This document shows, piece by piece, positions 35,453 to 47,471 of a DNA stretch of 64,000 bases. A model generated the notes under the pieces. That model saw only the letters and a program-made list of their open reading frames with translations, did not search any database and had not been told where the DNA came from. Source of the stretch: Coriaria nepalensis (taxonomy: Eukaryota > Streptophyta > Magnoliopsida > Cucurbitales > Coriariaceae); NCBI GenBank assembly GCA_027186245.1, contig CP114499.1:5709001-5773000 (forward strand), given 5' to 3'. A program made the translations under genes and the position numbers. The stretch's first letter is position 1. Each line of letters begins with the position of its first letter.

Positions 35453-38400
35453 ATGGAGTATCCAGCTGGTATGATCCATATTCTGCACTCGTTTTATTTA
35501 TTTATTTATAATAAGCTTCTATTTCTTCCGCTTAATTTTTCTGGGTATATTTTCTAATTAATATTCCTGTTTGCTTTATACTTCTATATTACGTTTTGGC
35601 TGATCCGAGTTCAATGGAACGCATTCTTTCTTCTGCAAGTTTCTGCAAACTAATTACAAACAGCCTTTAGAAGGAACTAACATTTTGACACAAAAGAATA
35701 CTACTCTATTCACTCCCTTCTGAAATTTTTCTAAATGTGTATTTTATAACTAGAAAACAAATGTGTTTAGCTAGAGGAAATATATTAATACTTATTCACC
35801 ACAAAAATCCATCCTTTATGATTATGTCATTCTTTTTCATGTCATATCTCCTTATGATCATCATTACGCTGCTCTCATATTAGGTAGGGGAAACTTGGGT
35901 AAAATAATTAGGATCTACGAGGAGTTACAAAATTGCAGCAGTCACGAGGAAGTGAAATCACTAATAGAGAAATTAGAAGCTAAAAAGAGCAAAGAAGATT
36001 ATACTTATGTAGAATCTGTGTCAAAGAAAAGGAAGAGATCGGAAGTTGAAAACTTGTGCAAATATGCTGATCCATTAGGGAAACTGATCATAAAAGTGAA
36101 GGAACTTATCGGTCAAGGTAATTTTTCTGATGGGGTTACAATTGGGTAAGAAGCCTTTGTTGAATTACCCACCACAGAGCTAGTGGGTGAAATTTTTCAA
36201 TGCATGTTAAGTGAGTTACTGTCATGCTTGAGGATGGATCACTTTTCAATGATTGGTGTGTGGGGGATGGGTGGAGTGGGCAAGACCACATTGCTAAAAC
36301 ATGCTCATAATGAAATCTTGAATAAGCTCGGAAATGTTTATTGGGTTACCATGTCGAAGGATTGTTGCATTTACAAACTGCAAGATGAGCTTGCCAAATG
36401 TATGAATGAAGATCTTTCCAGGGAGAATGATCAGTTGAAAAGGGCAGGGTTATTGAAGGAAGCATTTGAGAGGAAAGAGAGATTTATAATTTTTCTTGAT
36501 GATATGTGGAGTTACTTTAACTTGTTAAAAGAGGTGGGTGTTCCCAAAAAGTTTGGATGCAAGGTGATTTTAACAACTCGTTCAAAAACAAGTTTGTCAT
36601 GAGATGCAATGTGACAAGATAATAGAAGTGAATCATCCTCTTTTGCCAGAAGAGTCGTGGCTCCTCTTTATCAGAAATATTGGGCACGAGATTCCTCCTA
36701 CTATCAGAACATATTGCTCGAGCTGTGCTTAAAGAATGTGCAGGCTTACCACTCGGGTTAGTTGCCTTGGCGAGAAGCATGAGAAAATGTGATGACATCA
36801 GGGAGTGGAGAAGTGTATTGAATAATTTGAAAAATTCAAGAGTTGGGTTATGGGCCATGGAATTCGAAGATGAATTATTTCGTGTATTGAGGTTGAGCTA
36901 TGATCGTCTGAATAATCCAATAGCGCAAGAGTGTCTTTTATACTGTGCAACATACCCTGAAGATTATGAAATATCAAGAGAGGTTGGTTTGGATATTTAT
37001 TGGCAGTGGATTGCTAGGCAAAATAAAGAATTTCCATGAAATGATTGATGAAGGTCATTGTCTGTTGAATACACTTGAACGATCTTGCCTGTTGTTAGGA
37101 TGCATTGATAGCTATGGGCGTAAGAGGAAGGTGGAAATGCATGATTTGATCAGAGATATGGCTCTCCGGATTGCAGGTTCTCGATTCTTGGTAAGATCCG
37201 GAGTAGGAGTGGATGATTCCATATGAAGAAAAAATGGACAAAGCATCTCGAAGTTGTTTCTTTGATGAAGACTATGTGGTGTTCAAAGATTTGCATATCA
37301 CCTAATTGTCCGGGGCTTAAAGTTTTGTCACTTGAAAACAATTCACTTGGAGAGGGTTATAATGATACATTCTTTAAGCATTTGCATGGGCTCAGGGTTC
37401 TTAACTGGAGTGAAAATTGGTATTTTCCAAGCTCAATTTTTCTTTTGCAAAATCTTACAGTTTTCTTACTAAGATATTGTGGAGGTTTACAAACTATACC
37501 ATCATTAGAAAAATTGATCTCTTTGATTATATTGGACTTCTCTTATGCATGTATTACAGAAGTGCCTAAAGGCTTAGAGATGCTGACCAATCTGAGATAC
37601 CACAGTTTCAGAGGATGCACACAGCTAGAGAATCGCCAGATTCCATTAGTTGCTTTATCTAAACTCATCCATTTAGAGTATTTGTTGTGTCCTGATTGGT
37701 TATCGATAAATGGAGATGAGTTAACAATGCTGACAAAGTTGAAACGAGCGGAGGGCCACATAGATAATCTCAGAGCATTTAACAGATATGTCAGACATGT
37801 GAACAAGTTCGGAGGGCCCATCAGCTACAACTTAAAATTAGGATCTTCCTTTCGTTGGGGACCTACAATATATCCTCCGGATTGTAATGCTCTAATGCTT
37901 AGCTGTTTGAGGATAAGTAATGTGGAGTTGCCTAAAGACATTCAGCAATTGTATATTTGTGGTGGCCACGATTTGTCTGATGCTCCCTCGGTACAACATG
38001 CAACTGATTTGGAGATTTGCTACATTATGTATTGTGAAGTTATGGAGTCTCTGTTTTCCTCTCCCATTTCCTCCAATACATTTTCACAACTTAGAGATTT
38101 TGCATTCATCGGTAGTCCAAAAATGAAAGTTCTTTTCACTGTGAGGATGTTGGCGAACCTTCATAATCTAGAAAAATTGCAAGTTGAGCACTGCGATGAT
38201 TTGGAAGCAGTAATAGCAAGATCATCATCATCATCATCTAATGATCATGAAGATGCAAACAATGATGACGGAATAGACGCGGACACATTCGCTCTTCCTA
38301 ATTTGATGGGGTCGAGGTTGTCTTGTCTACGGAAATTGAAGAGCATTTGTAGTAGTAGTAGTGGAGTGTTTGCTCTTCCCAATTTAGTGAAGTTGCATTT

Positions 38401-38581
38401 GTACGATGTACCGATACTGGATAGCAATTGCAATAGAGGAGTATTTTTAAGGGAGATTGCTCCCGAAAACATTTACATACGTGAATGCTCTGGGTTAGTG
38501 AGAGACCCGGTAGCAATCGATGAGGCATCCGTTCCATCATCTCTCTGGAGATTTAACTGCAAAAAATGGATTCAACTTTGA
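35453..38581 (+). pseudogene. RPS2-like NLR pseudogene (unit B)
   Basis: It has the same two-exon layout as the intact copy: a 16-nt first exon (35453-35468, MEYPA) and a second exon from 35884. The P-loop (GMGGVGKTT), kinase-2 (LDDMW), GLPLG, LYCATYPED and MHDLIRDMAL motifs and a long LRR end are all recognisable. The frame is broken by a TAA at 36147-36149 where the intact copy reads GAG GAA, and by frameshifts near 36,590, 36,705, 36,985 and 37,220. The 3' portion (37,223-38,581, 452 residues) remains open through 14 or so LRRs to the normal stop. It could yield a truncated LRR protein, but no full receptor. Start-to-start spacing from the intact paralogue is 4,614 bp. Confidence 0.88.
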
Positions 38582-39117
38582 GGTTAGGACTGTCCCTAGG
38601 GCTGTTCTCAAGTGTATCCAGAAGTTTTTACATTTTTACTTATCTGGGATCGATGCTTACTTCATACAGCTTTTTTGACTTGGCGTGCCCGTGCCTGCTC
38701 CTGCTGGCTTGCTGGGTCAACTCTCACTGCTCCGATAAAGATTTCTGATGTTTGATTCAACCTCAAAAAACGATCAGAGTTTGGGTTGAAGCTTGGTTTC
38801 ATGTTGTGTTCCAATTTATAATTCAGTAGCCTACTACTAGTTCTTGGGTTTGTATATTAAATGGTTATTCAGGTGGAATCTTTTGTAATGATATCATTCG
38901 TTTAACCTAGTTGCATTCGCTACCTTTCTCTACGGAAAATGATCGTTTCTTCGTAGCCAAAGAAACAAACTTGTCAAATCATAAGAAACAATTTTCTTCT
39001 TCATGAAAATTGTACCGCACGACATAATTCCCTCATCATTCATTTATTCTATTTCGTCTGGCAGAGAAAACATGTTACTCACCAATGGCAAAGAAAAGAA
39101 CAATAATACATGAAAAA

Positions 39118-39358
39118 CTAGTACTTTCCCATGCAAGAATTCCACTTCAATTTCAGTTGAAACCAAAAACGAGGAATCCCAACAACTCCACCTTGCAACC
39201 TCGAATCAAAAACATTTAACTGAACCCGACGAAGCGTGTCCAGAAGAACCTGGCCTGTACAGCCTGCAAAAGCACTGGACGGCCCTCAGTCGGTACATTT
39301 CCCGCCAAGTCACGGGCCTTCTTCAAATGGACATTAGCCACAGCTCTTTCCATTGTGG
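39118..39358 (-). pseudogene. NDUFAF6-like 3' gene fragment (unit B tail)
   Basis: The minus-strand reading gives ERAVANVHLKKARDLAGNVP and, with frameshifts, the closing LKLKWNS..GKY region of the NDUFAF6 family. It matches 45024-45262 almost base for base, including the flanking 3' UTR. Only the last 80 or so codons are present. It lies tail-to-tail with the NLR of unit B, the same arrangement as at 44.4-45.9 kb. Confidence 0.8.
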
Positions 39359-40066
39359 CGAATCATTCAGCTTTGACTTGGTTCCTTGTGCCCCTCTCTA
39401 CTGCTCGGTCAGCTCTAAGTGCTCGGATCAAGATTCTCAAGTCTGATTCAACCTGAAAGCAATCAAAGTTTGGGGTCAAGCATGGTTTCATGTTGTGGTC
39501 CAAGTTCGCTTTCAGTGGGATGGGTCTCTAGTTTGCTGCTCAAGTTTACTTTATGATGTTTTCTTTGCTGTTCATGCGGTTGCTATTGTAGCATGTAAGC
39601 TACTCTCTCTCCCTTTCTAAATCAGTGTTTATATACCGTGAGAGAGAAAAGGGAGGTACACTGTGTTTCGCAGAAAGTTCGATCAAATTACGCGGGTAGA
39701 AGTGGAACCGTTGAATGGAAATCTCTCATTGCTGTACACTTTGTTACTTGTTGACATTCTCAATGATAGAATAGACATTTCGTATGCATTTCGCCATCAG
39801 TTAAGGAATTAACCAAAGTTATATACTTTAGGGAATATATATATATATATATATATAATCCTAAACATCCACTTAAAATTTAATAATAAGCTTAATCAAA
39901 TAAAGTGTATAGATTATACTCCACCACTGACTTCTCAATTCAGCCTTACATTATTGAACAGCAAATTCACACTTCATCTTCTACCTTTGTTCTGAAGCTG
40001 CATCTTATATTTTCTTACCTTGTTTCTGCTTCCTGTTCTTCTTAATCCCCTCTGAACTCTGCAAAA

Positions 40067-43000
40067 ATGGAGTATCCAGCTGGTACGATCGATATTCTGC
40101 ACTCTTTTTATTTATTTTTTCTAGTTAGTATTGCAGTTTTCTTTACATAAATTTTTTGTAAACTTCTTGGCTGATCCAAGTTCAATCGAACTCATTCTTT
40201 CTTCTGCAAGTTTCTGCAAAACCAATTACAACCGGCCTTTAGAAGGAACAAACATTTTGACAGAAAAGAATACTACTCTATTGACTCCCATCTGATTAGT
40301 TTTTATAGATGTATATAATTATATTAAAAAAAGGTTTAGTTATTGGGAATATGATTAGAAAAAACGATCCTTCATGATCATGAGATTCTTTAAGATGTCT
40401 GATGTCTCTCTGATTATGTTGTTTCTATATTAGGTGTGGGAAACTTGAACAACATTATTAAAATCTATGAGGACTTGCGAAATTGCAACAATGGTGAGGA
40501 AGTGCTATCACGTAAAAGGAAATTTGAAGCTGTAAGCAGCAACGAAGCTAATACAGGTGAGGAATTTACGTCTAAGAGCGGAAAGAGATCGGAAGTTGAA
40601 AAGTTGTGCAAATTGACCAACCCGTTAGAGAGGTTGATTGAAGAAGTGAAGGAACTTATTGTTCAAGGCAATTTTTCTGATGGGATTACAATTGAGGAAG
40701 AAGCCTTTGTTGAATTACCCACCACGGAGCTACTGGGTGGCGACTTTCAGAGCTCATTGAATGAGTTAGTGTCATGGTTGAGGAAGGATGACGTCTCAAC
40801 AATTGGTGTGTGGGGGATGGGTGGAGTTGGGAAGACCACGCTGCTAACGCATGCTCATAATGAAATCTTGAAAGATGGTGGTAACGTTTATTGGGTCACT
40901 GCGTCTAAGGATTGCACCGTTTACAAACTGCAAGATGAGCTTGCCAAATGCATGAAACTGGATCTTTCCAAGGAGAATGATCAGTTGAAAAGGGCGGGAC
41001 TGTTAAAAGAAGCTTTGGAGAGAAAAGAGAGATTTATTATTTTTCTTGATGATATGTGGAGTTATTTTGACTTGTTCAAAGACGTGGGTGTTCCTGAAAA
41101 GTTTGGATGCAAAGTGATTCTAACAACTCGTTCAAAACACATTTGTAAGCAAATGCAATGTAATGAGATAGTGGAAGTGATTCCTCTTTCACAAAAAGAG
41201 TCGTGGCTCCTCTTTATCAAGAATGTCGGGCATGAGATTCCTCCAGCTGTCGAACAGATTGCTCAACTTATAGTTAAGGAATGTGCAGGGCTACCACTCG
41301 GGTTAGTTACATTGGCAAGAAGCATGAGAAAATGTGATGACATCAGGGAGTGGAGAAATGTGTTGAATAATTTGAAAAATTCAAGAGTAGGGTTTCCAGC
41401 CATGGAATTCGAAGACGAAGTATTTCATGTATTGAGGTTGAGCTATGATCGTTTGAATAATCCAATAGCACAAGAGTGTCTTTTATACTGTGCAACATAT
41501 CCCGAAGATTATGAAATATCAAGAGAAGAGTTGATTTTTCTATCAATTGGTAGTGGATTGTTTGGAAAAATAAAGAATCTCCATGAAATGATTGATGAAG
41601 GTCATAGTATAGTGAATACTCTTGAACGATCTTGCTTGTTGTTGGGATGCGATGATAGGTGTGAGGTGAAAATGCATGATTTGATAAGAGATATGGCTCT
41701 CCGGATTGCAGGTTCTCGATTCATGGTAAAATCTAGCTCAAGTGATTCCGCTTGCGAAGAAGAATGGACAAAGCATTTGGAAGTTGTCTCTTTGATGAGT
41801 ATTACGTGTTCAAGGATTTCCATATCACCAAAGTGTCCTAGACTTAAAGTTTTGTCACTTAAAAACGATTTATTTGGATACCTATATCATGATACATTCT
41901 TTAAGCATATGCATGGGCTCAGGGTTATTAACTGGAGAGGACTTCTGTATGTTCCAAGATCCATTTTATCTCTGAAAAATCTCACAGTTTTGATACTAAG
42001 ATTTTGGGGACAAGATATACCATCATTAGCAAATTTGACCTCTTTAATTATATTGGAGTTATCAGATGCACAGATTTCAGTACTGCCCAATGGTTTAGAC
42101 ATGCTGACCAATTTGAAGTACCTCAATTTTTTAAGATGCGTGGGATTAAGGATGAACCGGTTTCCGAAAGGTGCTTTATCTAAACTCATCCATTTAGAGT
42201 ACTTGTTGTGTCCTCGTTGGTTATCAATAAATGTAGATGAGTTAAAGATGTTGACAAAGTTGAAACAAGTGGAAGGCCGCGTGAAAGATCTCCGAGCATT
42301 TAACAAATATGTCAGACACGCGAACAAGTATGGAGGGCTCATCAGCTATAAATTAGAAGTAGATCCTTCTTGTTATGAGAGACCTATCATATACCATACG
42401 GATTGTAAGGCTGTAAGGTTTAGTTGTGTGAGGATAAGTAACGTAGAGCTGCCCAAAGACATTAAGCAATTGTATATTTGCGAGGACAGAGGTTTAAGAA
42501 GTTTGTCTGATGTTTCCTCTATGCAAAACGCAACTCATTTGGAGATCTGCTCCATTCTCTGCTGCTATGGTATGGAGTCTCTGTTTTCCTCTCCTATTTC
42601 CCCCAACACATTTTCCCTACTTAGATATTTCTCACTCAGCCATAGTCCAAAAGTGAAAGTTCTTTTCACTGTGAGGTTGTTCGCGAACCTTCAGAATCTA
42701 GAAAATCTGGAAGTTGAGGATTGCAATGAATTGGAAGCAGTAATAGCAAGATCATCGTCATCCTCATCATCATCGTCTAATGATCATGAAGATGCAAACA
42801 ATGAACAAGGAATAGATGTGGATACATTTGCTCTTCCTAAATTAAAGCACTTGACGTTGAATAGTCTCCCGAAATTGAAGAGCATTTGCAGTAGTAGCTG
42901 TGGGGTGTTCGCTCTTCCCAATTTAGTGTCGATGCGCTTACACGGTGTACCAAAACTGGACATCAATTGCAATGGTGGAGTATTTTTTGGTGGACTTGCT

Positions 43001-43120
43001 CTCCGATACATTCATACGGATAGAAACTGTGGGATACAGTGTAAACCAGTAGCAGTCAATGAGGCATCCCTTCCATCATCTCTCTTAAGATTCAACTGCA
43101 AAAAATGGGCTCATCTTTGA
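40067..43120 (+). CDS. RPS2-like NB-ARC-LRR disease-resistance receptor (intact)
   Basis: Two exons, 40067-40082 (MEYPA plus one base) and 40434-43120, encode 900 residues. The tiny first exon is supported by a GT-AG intron, by conservation in the broken paralogue, and because no ATG opens exon 2. NB-ARC motifs are in order: P-loop GMGGVGKTT (133-141), kinase-2 LDDMW (210-214), RNBS-B KVILTTRS, GLPLGL, RNBS-D LLYCATYPED and MHD at 419-421. The LRR part ends with repeats of the LEVEDCNELEAV type found in RPS2/At4g27220-like NLRs. A nine-serine run sits at 779-787. The N-terminus is only about 130 residues before the P-loop, with no clear EDVID coiled coil or TIR, so the signalling class is uncertain. 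Cytoplasmic immune receptor by family; ligand unknown. Confidence 0.92.
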
Positions 43121-44387
43121 GGTTAGGACTGTCCCTCAGGCTGTTTTCCAGTCTATCCAGAAGTTTTTCTTTTGAAGGTTGTTCGATGATATGCTTCGAC
43201 AACAGACCCGTAAATCTTATCTTCCTTCACTTTTCAATATTTTGTTGATTATCCAGGATCGATGCTTACTTCAATCTTCACCATGGTGAATCATTAAGCT
43301 TTTTTGGCTTGGTTTGGTGTGCCTTCTCCTGCTTGCCAGCTGCTTGCTCGGTCAACTGTCAATACTCCGATTAAGGATTTCTCATGTTTGATTCAACTTC
43401 AAAAAGCAATCCAAGTTTCGGTTCCATCTTGGTTTGATGACGTTGGAAATGTATGATAAGTATATTTTTGAGTCACCGTTAAATAAATTTGGAAGTTGCC
43501 TTTATGTTGAAAGTAACTAAAGATTGTTCTACTGTTACATTTCATAACTGTCTAGTATTCAGAGCCCTTCTGTATCCAGAATTAATAAAAACAGTGTTCA
43601 GGTGTCAAGTTTATAGTTCTGAAAAATGCATTGGCTAGTGCAGAAATATAACTGTTAGAAGTTGATTTGTTTTGTTAAGTCACTCTAAAATCACTTTTCA
43701 CAACTCAAGGTTGACATTTTGATTTCCTATTCTAATGTCGTTGATTCCAATGTGGTTAGTTTCGTCTGCTCGAAACAAACCTGTGGGAGTTGGGTCTGAG
43801 GTCAATCGGATCAAAGATGAAGGAGTTATGCATTGATTTAGTTGGCAGGTTATTTTTGGTGGCATGTTTCTTCAATCTCAAGTCAGAAGGAAAATTTGAA
43901 TTCTTTTGACTATTTTTCAGTCCAAGCCGATCCCGAAAATAACGGGAATGAGCTTAGATGATGATGATCTTTCAGTTCAAGCAAGTTTAAATCACTTATG
44001 TGGAAGTGTACAAGCTTGTTATAAGAAAATCAAATGAATCATCACTTGTTTTGTACCCTGGGTCCATAGGCAACAAAAAAGCAGCGGGAAAGGTAGTGTG
44101 ATCTTGCCGCCATAGACATGCTTTAGTGCGGTTTTTTCATTTGCTTTTAGCTAAACTTTAATTAACCAGTGTAGTAGGTTGTCTTTGGTCATAATTTAGT
44201 CATTAATTTAAGCAAGAAAGCATGGAGATTGATTGTACTTGTAATGATGAACTCAGTTCCTTTTATATATGAAATTCTGCAGTTTATGCAGTAAGCTTTG
44301 AAGCTATTAGAATTACATTTTCAGTTTGCTCTCAAAATGAGAGTTTCCAGTAATCCCAGAAGGAGACAAACAATCCCTGAATGAGAG
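43121..44387. other. 3' flank of the intact NLR and spacer
   Basis: The first 270 bp repeat the downstream flank of the other NLR units. A motif at 43,495-43,530 recurs at 44,765-44,805. No gene seen. Confidence 0.5.
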
Positions 44388-44716
44388 ATGAAGTTGTCTC
44401 ATCCACCGAAATTTCGACGTTGCCTTATGATGAAGCTGTCTCATCTACCCAAATTTGGACGTTGCCTTACATTGAAGAGCATTCGCTGTAGGAGCAGCGG
44501 ACTGTTCGCTCTTCCCAATTTAATGAAGTTGCATTTGTACCATTTACCAGAATTGGTTAGCAATTTCAATAGTGGAGTCTTTTTAAGTGTAATTGCTCCT
44601 GAAAACATTCACATAACTGGCTGCTCGGAGTTAATAAGAAAACCGGTAGCATCGATGATGCATCCCTTCCATCATCTCTCTTAAGAGTCGACCACCAAAA
44701 ATGGACTCGGCTTTGA
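44388..44716 (+). pseudogene. NLR C-terminal fragment (unit D)
   Basis: It carries the end of the LRR region (LKSIRCRSSGLFALPNLMKLHLYHLP, then SGVFLSVIAPENIHI and the closing KKWTRL-like residues, TGA at 44714-44716). A short duplicated segment (KLSHPPKFRRCLM / KLSHLPKFGRCL) precedes it. NB-ARC is absent and a frameshift occurs near 44,650. It sits directly against the NDUFAF6-like pseudogene, showing the arrangement that was copied into the other units. Confidence 0.8.
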
Positions 44717-45023
44717 GGTTAGGACCGTTGCTAGGACTGTTCTCTAGTTGCCGTTTATAAACTTGGACGTTGCCTTATGTTGAAAGTAACTAAAGATTGT
44801 TCTACCGTAAACTATAACGGTAGTTTAGCTTAGTTGGATTCCCTTCATTTTCTCTACGGAAATGATCATTTCTTGGTAGCAAAAGAAAGAAGATTGGCAT
44901 ATAATAAGAAACAATTTTCCTCTTCATCAAAAAAGGTACCGCACGACATAATTCTATAATCGGCTGGCAGAGAAAACAACTCACCAATGGCGAAGAAAAG
45001 AACAGTAAGTTATACATGAAAAA

Positions 45024-45925
45024 CTAGTACTTTCCCATCAAAGAATTCCACTTCAATTTCAGTTGAAACCAGAGAGGAGGAATCCCAAGAACTCCACGTT
45101 GCAACCTCAAATCAAACACATTAAACTGAACCCACCTAAGCATGTCCAGAAGAACCTAGGCCAGTACAGCCTGCAAAAGCACTGGACGGGCCTCAGCCGG
45201 TACATTTCCTGCCATGTCGTGCCTTCTTCAAATGGAAATTAGCCACAGAGGCCATCTCAAAAACAACATCAAATAAGCCCTCTTGATTGTTCAACCTGAT
45301 ATCAACTGACCTCCTTGCTTAACCAACAACCAGTGCTGGTCCGCTACATTCATGGGTATATAAGAAAAATGATGATTTCGACTGGCATGATAAGGCAATG
45401 CCTTCAGCAGCAAAAGAAGCCCACTGGCTTTACCGATATGAGAAGCAGCATGGTCCGCTACAGTGGATATGATGCCACCTGTTTGAAGGGTCGTGTAAAG
45501 AATAGTTGATAGTGTCCTCTGCATATTTCTCCAGCTCTTCCTCGGCACTTAGCTTCCCTTCTAGCATCATTTATCCAAGCCTCAAACTGACCTCTTTAAC
45601 CACCCTTTGCTGATTTTGCTCTCTGATATGACCGAGGATAGTGCTTGTGCTATTGGATGCTCGATCAATTTGTTGGCACAGAGTTTGTCTAACACTTCTT
45701 GCCACCAAACAAGGCGCAAAAGGCCTATTCTAGGGTCGGAGGAGATATCCATGGCCCAAGCTGTTTCTATGTTGAAGGCACGGAAGGCAAATGCAGCTAT
45801 TCGCATGTGAGGCGGGAGTTCGAGGAGGCAGAGGTAGTGGTGTAGTCATAGTTTCGTACTTGCTGGACACAATGGGAGAAAGCGGCACGTAAGGTGCTAG
45901 ACCCCTAATGCACCACCGTTCATCA
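45024..45925 (-). pseudogene. NDUFAF6-like (phytoene/squalene-synthase fold) pseudogene
   Basis: The minus strand reads through most of a plant NDUFAF6 homologue. Segments are LRAAFSHCVQQVRNYDY, AFAFRAFNIETAWAMDISSDPRIG, NKLIEHPIAQALSSVIS, TILYTTLQTGGI, HAASHIGKASGLLLLLKALP, RPVLLQAV and LGIPPLWFQLKLKWNS..GKY (stop 45024-45026). NDUFAF6 is a mitochondrial assembly factor for complex I with a prenyl-synthase-like fold. At least five frameshifts (near 45,305, 45,510, 45,590, 45,858 and 45,893), a stop inside LLQAVLA*VLLD and missing residues before LEKYAED argue that it is dead. Possible 5' leader sequence extends to about 46,300. An intact copy should exist elsewhere if the species needs it. 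Confidence 0.82.
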
Positions 45926-46209
45926 AATCTCAGATTGGAGATTCTGCCAGAAAATGAACATTACATTATCTCTTAATCCCTACGGAAATATGGAAAATAC
46001 GAAATACGAAATACGAATACATGAAAAATTTCCATTCTCAAATTCAAACAAGAACTTTGTAAAAATGCATGTTCATTTTCCCAGAGAAGGAAGGGAAAAC
46101 ATGCTCGATACAGAGTGTTAGCAGCTCAACCATAATTAGTACTTACTCCTTACCACCATATAATTGGATTATATTTCATTTCAAATTCTGGAAAACACTA
46201 ACCTGGTAA

Positions 46210-46600
46210 TAGAGAGCCCACGCCGCGACGGAGATTGGTCGGTAGGGAGCTGGAATTGAGCAGATTTCAATGAAATTGGAATGAAAAGGAGAGAGCTTTA
46301 ACAAATTTTTTCGCGTGGAAGAAATGCAGAAAAATGAAGAGTGGTAGAGCGGGAAAGAGGAGAAAGTGGGCTCCGTAAGGGTCTATCGCATGAATTTTAG
46401 AGAGAGAGAGAGAGATAAGAGAGCTGAGAAGAAAATGGAGGGGAAGAAGAAGAAGGAATCTATCAGGGTGGGCCGTGGGCGGGTTAAATAGGCTAACGGG
46501 CCTTTAAAACCCGCCATCCATATTTTGGACCGTTAAAGTACCCAAGACGACATGTTGCCTGGATGCAGCAGGGGAAGCTTTTCTTAAAGCGATCTGTCGC
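46210..46600. promoter_or_regulatory. Shared upstream region of the NDUFAF6-like pseudogene and LeuRS
   Basis: Head-to-head spacing puts this region upstream of both genes. It contains TGGGCC at 46469-46474, a GGGCC at 46498-46502, a short GA tract at 46,400-46,415 and GC-rich sequence unlike its surroundings. It looks like a housekeeping, possibly bidirectional, promoter. Activity is inferred. Confidence 0.4.
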
Positions 46601-47471
46601 CCTACTCAGACCACCTCATCCCCCTTCTCCTCAACAAAAACGCTATTGGCATAGGGTTAGGAAAAGAGTCTGCCGCTCTGCTTCTCTTCTTAGCCACCCT
46701 TGTCTCCACTCTCATCACGCTCACTTACGCCTTCCGCCATAAAAGTAAGCTTCTTCCTCCACTAATTAAGATATATCCTTTTTTTTAACTCTTTTGGTTT
46801 TTAAAGTTCGTTACTCTGTAAATTCTTCGAAATCAAGCTTTTTTCTTCATCATTTTGGAGCATGGGAATCTGGGTGTACGTTTTTTCGCAATTGAGTAAT
46901 GAAAATTATGTCTTTGCGTTTTTTTTTCCCTCAGTTTTGATTTCTAATTCAGAATCGTTAGCATAAATAAATTATCTGAGTGCAAGCTCAGTTCATCTAC
47001 TGTAACTGATCTTTCATCATAACGATATTTATAAGGAGTTAGATAATTTAAGCTTGAAAATTTTCATTTGAATATACCATCTTTTTCATTACAATTACTA
47101 GTAGGACGTGCAACTCTTAGAAGTATGAAACGAATTCTATGTTGTTTCCTGTTATCTGGGTCGTTGCTGTGCGAATAAAAGCATTTTCCTTACCCGATTC
47201 TCATTTGTGGCTGATACTCTGCAGAAAAAACACTATCCTACACTGTTGCTCAAAAACTAGTTCCTGCTCCAGCTGGCTTTTCGTTTTCTTGGGCCAAATC
47301 TGCCCAAGTATACAAAGAATGCCATTTGTCACTCAATTCTGAGTATCAGGTATAAACCCCATATCACTCCCTCTCTCTCTTTCTCTATCTCAAAATATCA
47401 AATTGGTAATCTACCGATTAACTTATCTATGATGTGGTTTCCTATTGTACAGATTCTGTCATCTCAACGTA
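46601..47471 (+). other. LeuRS 5' untranslated exons and introns
   Basis: GTAAGC at 46745 is a good donor, and TTGTACAG ending at 47,452 is a good acceptor 19 nt before the LeuRS ATG. The transcript therefore probably starts near 46,600 and has at least one leader intron. Short open frames here have no family resemblance. Confidence 0.45.

Noticed and set aside
45607..45810. Plus-strand ORF opposite the NDUFAF6-like pseudogene
   Set aside because: It is the complement of the recognisable minus-strand protein.
47445..47471. Nine-codon upstream extension of LeuRS
   Set aside because: It starts at a non-ATG codon and runs across the TTGTACAG splice acceptor; MASEGG fits the family start.
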